The notes under the pieces are model-generated. The model was given only the letters and a program-made list of their open reading frames with translations. It had not been told where the DNA came from and ran no database searches. A stretch of 40,830 nucleotides of DNA from CAYPIE01 sp964410665 (lineage in GTDB: Bacteria; Planctomycetota; Planctomycetia; Gemmatales; Gemmataceae): assembly GCA_964410665.1 (NCBI GenBank), contig CAYPIE010000053.1, positions 1 to 40,830 on the forward strand. Direction: 5' to 3'. Below, in pieces: positions 40,819-40,830 of the stretch. How positions within the stretch are numbered: position 1 is the stretch's first letter; each line of letters opens with the position of its first letter. Position numbers and translations under genes: made by a program.

Positions 40819-40830
40819 TTCTACCTCTTC

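Overview
The window looks like chromosomal DNA of a planctomycete, probably from the Gemmata/Tuwongella side of the phylum. The grounds are gene content only: a formylmethanofuran:tetrahydromethanopterin formyltransferase, Ser/Thr kinases and giant WD40 proteins, a cupredoxin-like secreted protein of planctomycete type, many secreted or lipid-anchored proteins, moderately high GC, and GGACT-ACGTCC palindromes of a kind I associate with planctomycetes. There is no rRNA, prophage, CRISPR array or intact insertion sequence.

Layout. 1-11.6 kb is mostly plus strand: tRNA-Asp (minus), a DNA-binding protein with a long acidic region and one C-terminal membrane helix, a secreted DUF1579 protein, a metallophosphoesterase (minus), hpt plus a GT-B glycosyltransferase, a gene-poor stretch with a SWIM-type zinc-finger protein and a decayed relative, a tiny CxxC/membrane ORF, a coupled 5-formyl-THF cyclo-ligase/Ftr pair, arfB and recN.

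11.6-23 kb is one long minus-strand block and the most unusual part. In transcription order it holds a tandem pseudokinase/kinase, a heme-oxygenase-like protein, two small ORFs, two proline-rich disordered proteins ending in the same tryptophan motif, a stand-alone ParA/MinD-type ATPase, and a 1682-residue protein joining a ParA ATPase to three WD40 propellers. I infer a ParA-based positioning or scaffold-assembly system under kinase, and possibly heme/biliverdin, control. The two Trp-motif proteins would be adaptor or cargo-linking partners. I do not recognise it as a described system.

23-29 kb (minus) carries an ABC-2 exporter (ATPase plus two permeases), a cupredoxin-like protein, an inositol-monophosphatase-family phosphatase and an aldose 1-epimerase. 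29-37 kb (plus) carries znuA-znuC without znuB, a GT-A-like glycosyltransferase, a GlcD/GlpC-type FAD/Fe-S oxidoreductase, and moaD-moaE-moaA for molybdenum cofactor.

37-40.8 kb has two secreted beta-solenoid proteins that arose by tandem duplication together with their upstream regions. It ends with the C-terminal remnant of a sugar-dehydrogenase-like gene running into tandem repeats and a cluster of REP-like palindromes. All functions come from motif recognition by eye; no database search was run.
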